Source: Voacanga thouarsii
Taxonomy: Eukaryota > Streptophyta > Magnoliopsida > Gentianales > Apocynaceae
Reading direction: 5' to 3'
Length of the DNA stretch: 64,000 nt
Assembly (NCBI GenBank): GCA_026120185.1
Contig: JANUWF010001701.1
Coordinates: forward strand, 1,364,001-1,428,000
Below are positions 1-11,013 of this stretch, piece by piece. Under the pieces are notes generated by a model. The model saw nothing but the letters and a program-made list of their open reading frames with translations, did no database searches and was not told where the DNA came from. A program made the translations under genes and the position numbers. The first letter of the stretch is position 1. Every line of letters begins with the position of its first letter.

Positions 1-213
1 CTCGAAGTCCAAAACATCAATGTTGATAAAATCACCCGAGTTAAGGATGTGTCTCAGTCGCATTCTGTTGCAAATATCACGGTTCCCTTTAACAACATTT
101 GCCCAAGAGTGAACCGGATTGTCAGTTTGCACTGATTTAGGATTGGTCTGTGTGGCCACAAGCAGAGACCTCATGCAGGAACCAACAGCCAAATGCAACC
201 CTAGTTTAGCAGA
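1..213 (-). pseudogene. Possible DUF4283/LINE ORF1-like fragment, cut by window edge
   Basis: One minus-strand frame stays open from about 213 off the left edge. It contains a stretch reading SWANVVKGNRD followed by MRLRHI. This resembles the motif found near the start of DUF4283-type proteins, which are commonly plant LINE ORF1 or gag-like nucleic-acid-binding proteins. No zinc knuckle is visible because the frame leaves the window. The family assignment rests on this short motif only, so an unrelated protein is possible. There is no convincing start codon; the frame is open further upstream without a Met in a good context. Confidence 0.35.
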
Positions 214-1045
214 ACCAAAAGGAATCCGAAGAATCAGCAGAAGAATCGTCCATTGGTAGTAAGGAAGTTGAGAATCGGGAAGAGGACTCAAGGGAGTTGA
301 GACCTTCTCTCTCTACCTCTTCTCTCTCAAAATTCATTACATCAAATTTATCTCAAAATTCATTACTATTATGAGTACTGTGATGACAAATTTTAACACA
401 TTATATATTTACTGTTGATTGATTTTTTAGGTCTCATTGGACATTGTTGATATTGTGTAACTTCGATGAAGATCTAGAATCAAATAGTCAATGCATGCTG
501 CTATTGGACTCTCTTCAATCATGTGAATAAAGAATGGAACTTGAGATAAGGACGTACGTAATATGTTACTATTCTTGGAACTATTCTAATTCAATTTATA
601 TCATCTCTAAGTACATGTTGGACAATATCGTATTATGTGTGATCAAGCAATTCTAAATTCTGAATTTTGTTTCAGCTTTTTGTTGGATATACTTATAATA
701 GAAGGGAAGCTTACAAACAAAAAAGGAGTTAAGAAAATCCCTTTGCTGATCCCCAAGACAAGTGTGAAAAATAACATGCCATTAATTAAATAGCTGGTAA
801 CATTCTTGTGCTGATGACAAAACTACCATACAACCTTCTATTAATAGGTTCCATAACAAACAAATGGTGTGGATTGCAGATATTATGTGATCTACTATGC
901 AAAATTGTTTATGGAAAATGCACCTGATTATTTCAGCATTTTGGGGAGGGGGGTGCTACACTTATTTTGTAAGTGTCTTTTACTGCTGTGTATTAAAACT
1001 AATGAACCTTAATGTCAATTCTAATTAGATTATTAACTTTGTTGT
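214..1045. other. No gene recognised
   Basis: AT-rich sequence with a short CT-rich patch near 305-345. I see no coding frame, RNA gene or recognisable terminal repeat. It may hold the 5' end of the adjacent MULE, but no long terminal inverted repeat was found by eye. Confidence 0.5.
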
Positions 1046-3033
1046 TTGTTGTTAACTGAAGAGTGGTTCACCTTTGCTGATTATGAGTTGTTAAAAAATG
1101 AACTTGCTACGGATGGTGGCTCAGGATCTAATATATCACAAGCAAAGGGAGAGGATGTAATTAAACCACCAATACTTAAGGACAACATTGATCATGTTAA
1201 TGGTGGGAAAACACAGGATGTTGACACTGTTGACTACTGTACAAATGACGTAATTTGTTCGGGACCTACATTTCCATTAGCTGATGAGGAGACATTTGGG
1301 ACAATAGAAAAAGTGTTATCAGTTGATGATAATATGGCAACAAATGAGAAGTCAGGGGCTAACCTAGTTATGGTAGCACATGACACTATGGCAGCAGATG
1401 TCATGTCAAAAGACAAAGTGAATACTGAATCCCCTCATCCTCTAACTGATGAGTCAGTGCAGAAACACGATAAGTGTAAAACGAAACGAAAAATAGTGAG
1501 ATGCAATGGTTACTCTGCGAAGTAAGTGATGAAGAGAAAAATGATGGCATTGAAGGTGGTGAAGGAGATTAATTTGGTGGCAGTGAGGGGGAGATGTTCT
1601 ACGATTCAGATTACAATTTTAGTGATGATAAGGACACATTTGAAGATATTGTGAGTGAGGGCCTTGAGGGATTTGATGAGAATATGGCAAAGGAGGTTAA
1701 CAGATTAAGGAAGCAATGTCCGGATCAAACTAGTGACTTAGGTACTGAAGATAAATGATAGTTAGAAGAGGAGAAGCAAGTTGAAAAGAATAAGAGTGGG
1801 GGGTGTTTGGAGGCAGAGCACTTGTTGCATAATGTTAAGGCTAGAGATGAGGGACAAATGCAGGATGATGACTCCAGTAACGATGATGAGTTTGAGGGTA
1901 AAGCCAAAGCAAACTATGAAATAAGGATGAAGGATAAAGGTAAGTCAGGGATTGAAGTCAATGCTAGCAGCACCAAAAGAGCAACAAGAAAGAATAATAG
2001 AGGGGGTGTAAAGGGGCCTCGGTTTGCATGGACAGAAAGGGAAGAACATGGGGACAATGAATACCTCATTGAACACGATGCCAATGTTTTTGTATCTTCA
2101 GATGGCAGCTACAAAGACTCGGACGTTGACTTTTATGAAAGTGGTTCTATTTCAGATGATGAAAAAAGAAACTGGAAGAAGAGCAAATGTCTCAAATTTA
2201 ATAAAGACAAAGACAATAACAATCTAGAATTTTAGGTGGGGATGTACTTTAACACAAAAGGGTGATCTCAGAGCGGCCATTATTAACCATGGCATCAAAC
2301 TAAGAAGGGCATTTTCTTCAAGAAGAATGACAAGGATAAAGTGAGGGCATGTTGTAGGGGAGAGCATTGTAAATGGACAGTTTATTGTCATAGAGTAGGG
2401 GGTACCCCTACTTTCCAGACTAGAACCTTGAAGGACTATCATAACTATTCCAGAACATTGAATTACAACTTAGCCACAGTAAAATACTTAGTTACCAAAT
2501 ACATTAATGATTTCAGATCTGTTCGAGAAGTTGACGTGGATGAGTTTCAGGAGAAGGTTCATAATGAATTGATTGTCAATGTTTCAAGATGGAAAATATA
2601 TAAAGCAAGGGCTGCTGCAAGAATGAAGATTAAAGGGAAGTACAAGGATCAATACAAGCTCCTATAGAATTACTGTGAGGAATTGAGGAGGAGTAATCCA
2701 GGATCCACAATTTGCATTGAGAAGGAAGTGGATTCTGAGACTGGTGAGGAATATTTCAAGAGAATGTATGTATGCCTTGATGTCCTCAAGAAGGGATTCT
2801 TTGCTGGTTGTCGAAAAGTAATTAGTTTAGATGGGACTTTCCTAAAGGGTCCTCACCCAGGCATATTTCTTACTATAGTTACTGTAGATGTAAATAATGG
2901 CATGTTTCCAGTTGCTTATGCCGTGGTAGAATATGAGAATAGATTCACATGGCATTGGTTTATTCAAGGCCTTATAGAAGATTTGCACATCTACAAGCAA
3001 GAAGATTGGTGTTTTATGTCAGATAGAAAAAAT
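1046..3033 (+). pseudogene. MuDR-type (MULE) transposase, decayed and truncated
   Basis: Consecutive plus-strand frames read as a plant mudrA-like transposase. An acidic, low-complexity N-terminal part lies at 1046-2235. The DNA-binding region follows at 2236-2667, with a CCRGEHCKWTVYCHRVG zinc-finger-like segment and a conserved TRTLKDYHNYSRT motif. The start of the MULE DDE domain is at 2683-3030, with the first catalytic Asp in KVISLDGTFLKG (about 2817-2852) and the FTWHWF motif. Family members cut at terminal inverted repeats in the nucleus. Stops at about 1522, 2233 and 2665 break the frame. The protein ends abruptly after FMSDRKN, shortly before the second catalytic Asp region would appear, where the truncated copia LTR begins. 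The element is therefore dead. Assignment to MULE is firm; the exact 5' end is not determined. Confidence 0.85.
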
Positions 3034-3101
3034 ATACAAATATCAAAAGTAAATAATATTTCATTTACTAATATACCTCTAACTGTGGTGCCTATAATTT
3101 T

Positions 3102-3393
3102 GCCATTCCCTATTTAGAATCCATAACACAATAACCTAAACATGATGAGATTCTCATTCTCATCAATTTGTTAAGAACAGACATTTATGTGTTAAGTAAC
3201 TCGTGATCCATAACTTACTGTGAAAGACTACTATTCACATAGATCACTTACTTAAACACAATGGGTCTTTTCCAAACGCAAATTGTGCACAAATAAAATA
3301 CAAATTCACAAACAAATTTTGAGAACAAATTCTGTTATTAATAAATATGATAATTGCATCAGAAATCTAGTCTAGAGGGCTTACATTACAACA
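3102..3393 (-). repeat. Truncated 3' LTR of copia-1
   Basis: On the minus strand the LTR begins TGTTGTAATGTAAGCCCTCT at 3393, directly after a purine tract (AGTGGGAGAT, 3394-3403) typical of a copia polypurine primer. About 290 bp align with the first 290 bp of the 1.8 kb solo LTR at 43076. Shared blocks include GTTTGGAAAAGACC and TGATGAGAATGAGAATCTCA. Homology stops at about 3102, so most of this LTR is missing. The 70 bp between it and the MULE remnant were not assigned. Confidence 0.8.
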
Positions 3394-3415
3394 ATCTCCC
3401 ACTTGCACTCTAAGA

Positions 3416-6400
3416 CTAAGAAAGTCCGTAAGTGCCTACCCCTTTAGCGTCTAAGTGTCTCTTGAAGATTCTTTCAGCTAAAGGCCTGGTGAAGGAATCT
3501 GCTAGGTTATTCTCTGAGGCTATCTGTTCCACCACGATTTCCCGTCTCTGGATGAAATCCCAGATCAGGTTGTACTTCTTCTCAATGTGCTTCCCTTTCT
3601 TGTGGTTCCTAGGTTCTTTAGTTTGCGAGACTAGTCCAGATTTGTCGCAATACATCACAATCGGTCTGTCCATGTGTGACACGACTCCAAGTTCTGAAAG
3701 GAATTTCTGGAGCTAGACTGCTTCCTTGGATGTGTCCAAAGCTGTCATATACTCAGCTTCCATAGTTTAGTTAGCAATGCAAGATTGCTTGATACTCCTC
3801 CATGAAACGGCTCCTCCAAACAAGGTGAAGACATATCCACTAGTAGATTTTCTTTCATCCTTATCTGTCTAGAAGTCTGAGTATGTGTATCCTGTAGGAA
3901 CCAAGTTATCAGTCCTGTAAACCAGCATATAATCTCTTGTACCTTTGAGGTACTTGAGAATATGCTTTACAGCTTGCCAATGTATCTCCCCAGGGTTTGA
4001 CTGATATATGCTAATTAAGCCTAAGGCAAAGCAGATATCTGGCCTAGTGCACAGCATGACGTACATGAGACTTCCTACAGTCGAAGCGTAGGGAGCCCTA
4101 CTCATTCTGTCTTTTTCTTCTTGGGACTTAGGACAATCCTTTGAATAAAAAGACAACCCATGTTTGTAAGGAATTGCATGAATCCATGTTGAACTTGGCC
4201 AGTATCTTGTCAATGTATGTCATTTGGGATAGTCTTAACATTCTCTATTTCCTATTTCTAAGAAGCTTAATCCCAAGAATGTAATTGGCTTCTCCCAAGT
4301 CCTTTATACTGAATTGACTAAACAACCAAACCTTAGTAGATGACAATGTCCCTACATAATTTCCAATGAGTAGAATATCATCCACATATAGGATAAGAAA
4401 AATCACATTTTTACCTTCTAATTTCCTATACACCATAGTTCATCCTCATTTTGAATGAAACCGTAAGACTTTACAGTCTCGTCAAAATGAATGTTCCATG
4501 TTCTAGATGCCTACGTCCATAAGTAGACTTTTTAAGCTTGCAAACCATATGTTCCTGGCCTTTAACAATAAAATCATCCAGTTAGGACATATAGATGTCT
4601 TTACTAAGATGACCATTAACAAATGTCGTCTTGATATCCATTTTCCATAGTTCGTAGTTATAATGACATGCGATAACAAGAAGGATATAGATGGACTTAA
4701 GCATAGCTACCGGGGAAAATGTTTCCTCATAATTGATTCCCTTTTTCTAAGTATACCATTTCTTCACAAGTCTACCTTTAAAGGTTTCCACATTCCTATC
4801 CGCTCCCCTCTTCCTCTTGTATACTCACTTATACTTAATAGGTTTTATTCCTTTAGGTGAAGCTACTAGATTCCAAACTTGATTGAAGTATATAGACTCA
4901 ATCTCAGCTTTTATTGCTTCATGCCATAGATTTGCGTTGGCATCAGCAATAGCTTCCTTGTATCTAGTGGGATCCTATTTTTGATGGTCAGAAACCAGCT
5001 CAAAAGCCTCTTTAGTCCATCTTTCTGGAACCCTAGATACCCTCCCACTACGATGAGACTCCGTTTGTACAGGTTCTTGAGACTGTGCCTCTTCTCGTTT
5101 CACAATCGGGTCTGAAGAAGTTGATGTCGAAGATAACTTCTCATCGAGTTCTAACCTGATTGAACCTTTAATGGAAGTACTTTGATTATTCTCCAAGTAT
5201 CTAGCATTAGTATTTACTAGCATTTTCTGCTTCTTGGAATGATAAAAATATCCATCTTTTGTCCCTTTTGGATACTCAACAAAATAGTATAATTCTGATC
5301 TTGGTTCTAGCTTATCTCCCTTGATCAGTACATAAGCTGGCTAGCCCCATATCCTGAGATGATTCAGACTTGGCTTACACCTAGTCCACATCTCATAGGG
5401 CGTCTTAGGTACTGACTTAGAAGGCATTTAGGTCAGAATGTATGTTGTTGTTTCCAACACATATCCCCAAACAGAGGCCGGAAGAGTAGCATGAGACATC
5501 ATGCTTCAGGCCATTTCCATTAATATTCTATTCCTTCTCTTAGCTATTCTATTCTGTTGGGGTGTCCTTGGCACAGAGAGTTGGGATACTATCCTATGAT
5601 GTACCATGTAATCCTTGAATTCACTGAGGAGGTACTCTCCACTATGATCCGATCGTAAAGTTTTGATCAGTTTACCTGTACGATGCTCTACTTTAGCCTT
5701 AAACTCTTTAAACTTGTCAAAAGTGTTAGACTTGCACCTCATCAGGTAGACATAACCAAACCTTGTAAAATCATCCGTGAAAGTGAGGAAGTACTCAAAA
5801 CCCCCTCTAGCTGGTGTAGACAAAGGACAACACACATTAGTGTGAACAAGTCCCAATATCTCATTGGCTCTATCAGCCTTTTGGGTGAACAACCTTTTGG
5901 TCATTTTTCCTATAAGGCAGGATTCACACTGAGGCCAACTTTCAAATCTTAATAGGTCCAAGGGCTCATCATGGATTAACATCTAAATCTTGGTTGAGTT
6001 AATATGACCTAACCTTAGATGCCAAATATATAAGTCATTAACATTGGTTTTTCTCTTCCTAGTTAAAGGTTCAGAGTGAACGTTATTTATTTGATTGTTT
6101 GTAGGATTTAAGAAGAATAAGTTTTCATACATGTGCCCAGAACAAAGAACTTCTCCATTTCTACTGATAGTAATAGTAGAATGGAAAGAAACAAAGTATC
6201 CATGATTTATAAGTTTTGCAATTGAAACCAAATTCTATTTAAATCCAGGTATATATAAAATATCCTTCAAAATAACTACTTTATTACAATAAAAAACAAG
6301 ATTAAGTTCCCCCACTGTAAGGGCCCATACTTGCACTCAATTTTTTACTCGTAGTCTATACTTGCCTTTTTGGAGTTTTCTTATCTTCCTAAACCCTTAC

Positions 6401-6427
6401 AAAATAAATATGTTTTCCAACTCTACG
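3416..6427 (-). pseudogene. Copia pol polyprotein remnant (PR edge, IN, RT, RNase H)
   Basis: Reading the minus strand from 6427 gives the C-terminal edge of the protease region. Next comes the GAG-pre-integrase motif YIWHLRLGHIN (about 6020) and integrase (5982-5506), with CESCLIGKM, TFTDDFTRFGYVY, SDHSGEYL and PQQNRIAKRRNR. The IN-RT linker follows (5223-4975). Reverse transcriptase runs over about 4900-3869, with the FLILYVDDILL active-site motif at 4436-4245 and RPDICFALGL downstream. RNase H is at 3682-3416, ending RHLDAKGVG. The order protease-IN-RT-RH is diagnostic for Ty1/copia. At least two in-frame stops replace sense codons between 6350 and 6220, and further stops and frameshifts divide the RT. 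In integrase the usual HTD is HTN and GPL has become CPL, so a catalytic residue is also lost. The polyprotein is not functional. Confidence 0.9.
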
Positions 6428-6430
6428 AAT

Positions 6431-6744
6431 TGGCCTTACTTAGGCTCAGACTATTAGTGCTCATGACAGTGCCTTTAAACTTTAGAATTAGTAATAAATA
6501 TGTTTCCCAACTCTTGGCGCTATACATAATTGTATAGTTTGATAGAAATCATTTAGAGAAAAATAGTATATCAAATAAGGTATATATGAATGGATAAGTC
6601 AATTACCATTTTAGCCTTGAGCTTGGTAAATAAAATCGATCCTCTATTATGGTGTAATTTGCCAAAGGCATCAGAAGGACTGTCCCGATTTTTTAAATAG
6701 CCAACACGAGAACGGGTTACTATGACATGTTCAATTATATTAAT
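6431..6744. other. Unassigned; contains an ~88-bp imperfect direct repeat
   Basis: The sequence AATAAATATGTTTTCCAACTCT at about 6403 recurs with changes near 6491, giving an imperfect short tandem duplication. No coding or RNA feature is recognised. The last five bases, TTAAT (6740-6744), are the left target duplication of the giant LTR that follows. Confidence 0.45.
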
Positions 6745-6989
6745 TGTGAAACCCCAATTAAAACCAACCCTAGAGTAAGAGGGTCGGGATGCATATCATA
6801 TTTTCTTACATGCATAAATATGTTTTTGTATGATTTTATGTGCTTTGGATATATGACTTGTAGCCTAGACGGCTGAATTGTGTTTATTGAGTAAGAAAGG
6901 CAAAATGGTAATTTTGCTTGAGGTGGAAATAGGGAGATAGCTTGAGGCTTAATTAGGAAAAATATTTGGGAGAAAAAATAAGAACAAGA

Positions 6990-7060
6990 ATTATTGTGGT
7001 TTAGTGGTTAGAGCTTTGGAATAAATCTTTGAGGTTTTGAGTTCAAATTCTATCATTTGA
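6990..7060 (+). other. tRNA/SINE-like A-box and B-box module in LTR copy A
   Basis: The sequence TGGTTTAGTGGTTAGAG (6997-7013) matches a pol III A box, and GAGTTCAAATTC (7039-7050) matches a B box, about 32 bp apart as in tRNA-derived SINE heads. A T-rich run follows within 40 bp. It does not fold into a good cloverleaf and lacks tRNA-like ends, so it is not called a tRNA gene. The same module occurs at the same place in copies B and C. Confidence 0.6.
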
Positions 7061-8645
7061 GTTTTAGCATGATTAAAATTTATTTTTGTTAGGTAGGCTA
7101 TATTTCGGCCTTTGCATGCCTTAGGGAGGAGTAGGAGAGTGTTGTCCTAGGGGAGGCATAAAAGGAATGTCCCAATCCTACTTGTGTGCCCTACAAAAAC
7201 TTCTAAGGGATTCATATCCTTTTTGATCTCTAGATTTCCTTAATTCTTAATCAATTAGGTTGTTCAATTTATCTAAGTCAATTTTATTTTCAAAAATTCC
7301 AGCAAGGTTCTGTGATATTAAGGTTTCAAAAATGTCTATGGGAGGGTATCTTGTTGACCGAAAATGGGGAAGAGTTATGGAAGGTTCCCAAGAGACTTAA
7401 TCTCCATGGTTGAACCTTCAAACTCCAACCTATGTGTGTTCATCTTTTTCATGTAGTAATCTGAAAATTTTTCCAGCTTCTTGATCAGTTCAATTGTCAA
7501 AATCTTCAGTCATCTTTCCTTCTCAAATACTGCCAGAACAATAACCAATTCACTTGGCTTAAAGGCTGAAAAATTCAGCCAAAATTGGACTGCTCAAAAG
7601 CTGCGCAAACCAGGAAAATTTCTGGGCAGTTTTTGCAACTTGGTGAGCCAAGCACCAAGCTGTTTCTTCCAGCTTTTCAACCAGCAATTAAACCTTATAT
7701 TTTATCCATAAAGAAGGCTAGAAACCAGCCTTAAAGGACCTTCCAATATCCCTTCAAACTTGTAGCAAATCGGATGAGACATGGCAGAAAAATCTGCACA
7801 GAATTTCCAGCAAGCCTTGCGAAGGACCAATCAGAATTTCCAGCTTTGTTTCTTCTTCACCCTTGTCCGAAACTCATCCTATTTTTCTGTAAAAACACCT
7901 TGATCAGCCATGAACTAAACTTCATCATCCTCACCATTGTTCTACACGAAAGGAGCTCCATGGCTGCTCCTAAATCCTTTTATCAATCACTGCAATCAAG
8001 CCCTCAATTGGAGTCCAAAATTCCAGCAATTTATTTCACCAACCATCCATGGATTAAGCCTCAAATATCTAGAAAATTCCCTCACCATTACACTCCATAA
8101 TTTGGCCACCCTAAAGCTCATTTGAACATCATTGATCTCAGCAAAAATTCCAGCCAAACAGCCGGCCATTGAAGCTTCCAAAAAACCTCCATCAACCAAG
8201 ATCTTCTTACCATATTTACTACCATAATTGATTCTCTAAATTATTCCTTTTGAATTTCAAACAACCAGCTTTCTTTTTTCTCCCAAATCTGAAAATCCAA
8301 TTACCAGAATTTCCAGTTCATTCGGTCACCCTTTCCAAGCAGAATTTTGGCCAGCCTTTCTCCCATTCTCTCTATTCTCTCCAAACCTCCAAGAACACCT
8401 ACCACCATTCTCACACCTAAGACCACTCAAAACCTTTCCAATCTTCTCCAAAAACTCCAGATCACACCTACTCATCCTATTGAATCTATTTCTACAATTT
8501 TTAACATCAAACGCTGAAATCAAAGTTCCACTTTTGGATAAAAAATCAGAATTTTCTTGAGGGCTTAAGAACACCTTCAAGGTAAGTATGAATAATTAAC
8601 TCCATCTTCTTCCATCTTCGATCTTAATGAATATATATTAATAAA

Positions 8646-8671
8646 CTCTCTCTCTCTCTCTCTCTCTCTCG
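8646..8671. repeat. (CT)n microsatellite in LTR copy A
   Basis: About 13 CT units, roughly 65 bp downstream of a consensus-like 5' splice site (AAG|GTAAGT, intron start 8582). The orthologous position is a short interrupted CT tract in copy B and about 42 units in copy C. Confidence 0.9.
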
Positions 8672-9416
8672 ACCGAATGGTTACTCCAACCACGACTATT
8701 TTTGTTCTTCCTCCTTGGACGGATCAAGCCTTCCAAGCGTGAGGATTCTCTTGAAACGTCTTCAAGAAAGTCCTCATTCAAGTAAGCATCTTTAATCTTC
8801 TCTTTAAATTCTAGATTCATGTCTTTAGGATGTTACTGGAAAAGGATAGATTATGATTAGAGTTTGAACATGTGTTTTTGTGATGGAGTTGAGATTGAAG
8901 CATGAGAATGAATGTGTTTATATGATGGAGTTGGGATTGATGCATGAGGAGGATTTGTCTTGGTTAAATTTTATGATGTTTTAGGGTTTGACGCATGCTT
9001 TCATGTCGTGAGTAGTATGAATGATTGAGCATGTTAGAGATTATGTCACCTTTGGTGAATAGGGTTTTATGTTCTTTTATTCTTGTTGAGGCCATGAATA
9101 TGATTATGTTTAAGGGAGTTGGGATCATATGTTGGTAGATTTGGATCTATGCTTTTATTCATGATTTGGATATTTTGTTGATTGGTGTAGAGTGTATGTT
9201 CATGATTATGGTTAGCAATAGGAATTATGATCATGACCTTATTGTTCCTAAGCTATTTAAGTTAGCCAATTTGATTTCATCAATAAAAATTAATACTATA
9301 TTTCCTTCTAGTGATTTCAAAAACCCTAGGAAAATGTGGATTTGGACTGTCATATGAAATAATGATATTTTAACCAAATAAATGGTACCTTTTATTAAAA
9401 TTAAAATATAAAATAT

Positions 9417-9418
<2 letters not shown>

Positions 9419-9479
<61 letters not shown>
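9419..9479. repeat. (TAA)n microsatellite
   Basis: About 20 TAA units inside LTR copy A. The corresponding site has no long array in copies B and C, so it expanded after the copies diverged. Confidence 0.95.
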
Positions 9480-11013
9480 GCATTAAATAAAGCCTTTTAT
9501 ATAAATAATCATAATAGGCAAAATATTAATCTTATAAGTCATATATTCATAAATACTATTAAAATTTATTATCTTTAGTCAAGACATATTAAAATTTACT
9601 TATTATTAATTTTATTTACCAATTAATTTCTAACCATTAGTTATTATAAGTCATTATTTTAAATAAAATCATCTGGGTCCTAGGATCCTTCGTCAAATAA
9701 ACCATAATTTATTTATAGCAAGATTTAAACCTACAACTTATTAGTAACTATTTCATAAACCCTAGTTATTTTAATATTAAGCTAGATTTATTTTATAAAC
9801 CCTTTATTTATTATCTAGCCTTAAAGTTTAGGACACTAGGGTCATGATTGTAGTAAGTTGAGCTATGATTATTTATGAAAGTAAATTTTGGCTTGTGTTT
9901 ATCCCAGGCGGGGTTAGGTCAGCTTTTGGAGATCTTTATTTTATCTCGAGCAAAGGATCAGGTAAGCTTCTGCATAAAACTTGTTTGTTGTAAAAAGTTA
10001 TTATGGCAAGCTAATCACGATGTTTGTGAACAATGATTTGGTAAAGGCAATTAGGGACTGTTTCCTTTCTTATTTCGGTCAAATCAATTATTTGAAAAAC
10101 AACAAGCAGTTTTATTCAAATACTAAACTATTTCTAAAACTGATTTTTGACAAGGACTTTGGAAACCCTTGATTGCTATTTTCAAGTAAAGCTATGTTTT
10201 ATCGGTTTTCTCCCAAGTGAAAAAATCAAATGTTGAGTACTCAATAAGGGTAGGCTAGTGGTACTAGTTTTGAAGAGTAAGAGTGAGTCTTCTGGCAGGA
10301 GGCTACCTCCAGAAGATGAACTTAACTTAGAGAAACGTTAGTACTACTTAGTCATGCCGGTCCAAGTTAGCAGGTTTTAGTCATGTGGACTGTGTGTTGC
10401 CGGAGTGGACAATCGGTTTTGTTTAGGTGTAGAGAAGGAATATCTTACCCGATAGGCTGATCACCTACCTTTTTGTTGGTCTGCACAAAATGTGGTATTC
10501 TGACCGTTGTATGGTTATGGGGCCCAACGTGTGGTAATCCATGGCCGCCTTTTTGAGTGGTTGATTTTATTATATATGAATGGTTGGAAAAGCTAAAACG
10601 CCAGTATTGATTTTGAACATTATTTATTGCTTGCCAGTATTTTTCTTATGGAGTTCTTACACTTTGCATTCATGAACTGTTTTCACTGGACACTCAAAGC
10701 ACACACGGACTTATTGAGATTTTTATCTCATCATCTTTTTTACCATGATTTCAGGTCAATCCTGCTATGGGGATGAGTAGCTAGTTGTTGGTTGCCTTGA
10801 AAGATATTCTGTTATTTAATTTACGTAATGCTTTGGGAGTTGAGAGTGGACAATTTTTATTTTGGATTTATTAATGAATTTTTGGGTTGTAATAAGTTTT
10901 AAATTTTAAAGTATTGTTTTATTTTTGTTGTGTGTCCTAGTTATAAAGACCCCTTGTCCTTTGGATGGGGCGACATCCCCGGCCCTGTTGGGCCTAGGCA
11001 TCGGGGTGTTACA

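Larger units (their letters stand above)
3102..6430 (-). mobile_element. Ty1/copia element copia-1, 5'-truncated remnant
   Basis: A minus-strand copia element carrying the start of its 3' LTR (3102-3393), a polypurine tract (3394-3403) and a pol remnant that reads back to the protease/pre-integrase region near 6430. Gag, primer-binding site and 5' LTR are not found upstream. The sequence from 6431 to the giant LTR at 6745 is unassigned. No target-site duplication can be defined because both ends are lost. Confidence 0.85.
6745..11013 (+). mobile_element. Giant solo LTR, copy A (4269 bp)
   Basis: It begins TGTGAAACCCC, ends GGGGTGTTACA, and is flanked by a perfect 5-bp duplication TTAAT (6740-6744 and 11014-11018). 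TG...CA ends, near-complementary 11-bp termini and a 5-bp duplication are the signature of an LTR. No gag, pol, primer-binding site or polypurine tract lies inside, so this is a solo LTR rather than a full element. Two further copies at 38540 (plus) and 46023 (minus) are colinear along their whole length. The TGTAACACCCC terminus and size over 4 kb resemble LTRs of some plant Ty3/gypsy lineages, but no pol is present to prove the superfamily. Orientation is provisional; a promoter was not identified. Short open frames inside are not genes. Confidence 0.85.

Noticed and set aside
6990..7060. A functional tRNA gene
   Set aside because: The A and B boxes are present, but no acceptor stem, anticodon arm or cloverleaf can be drawn; kept only as a tRNA-like module.
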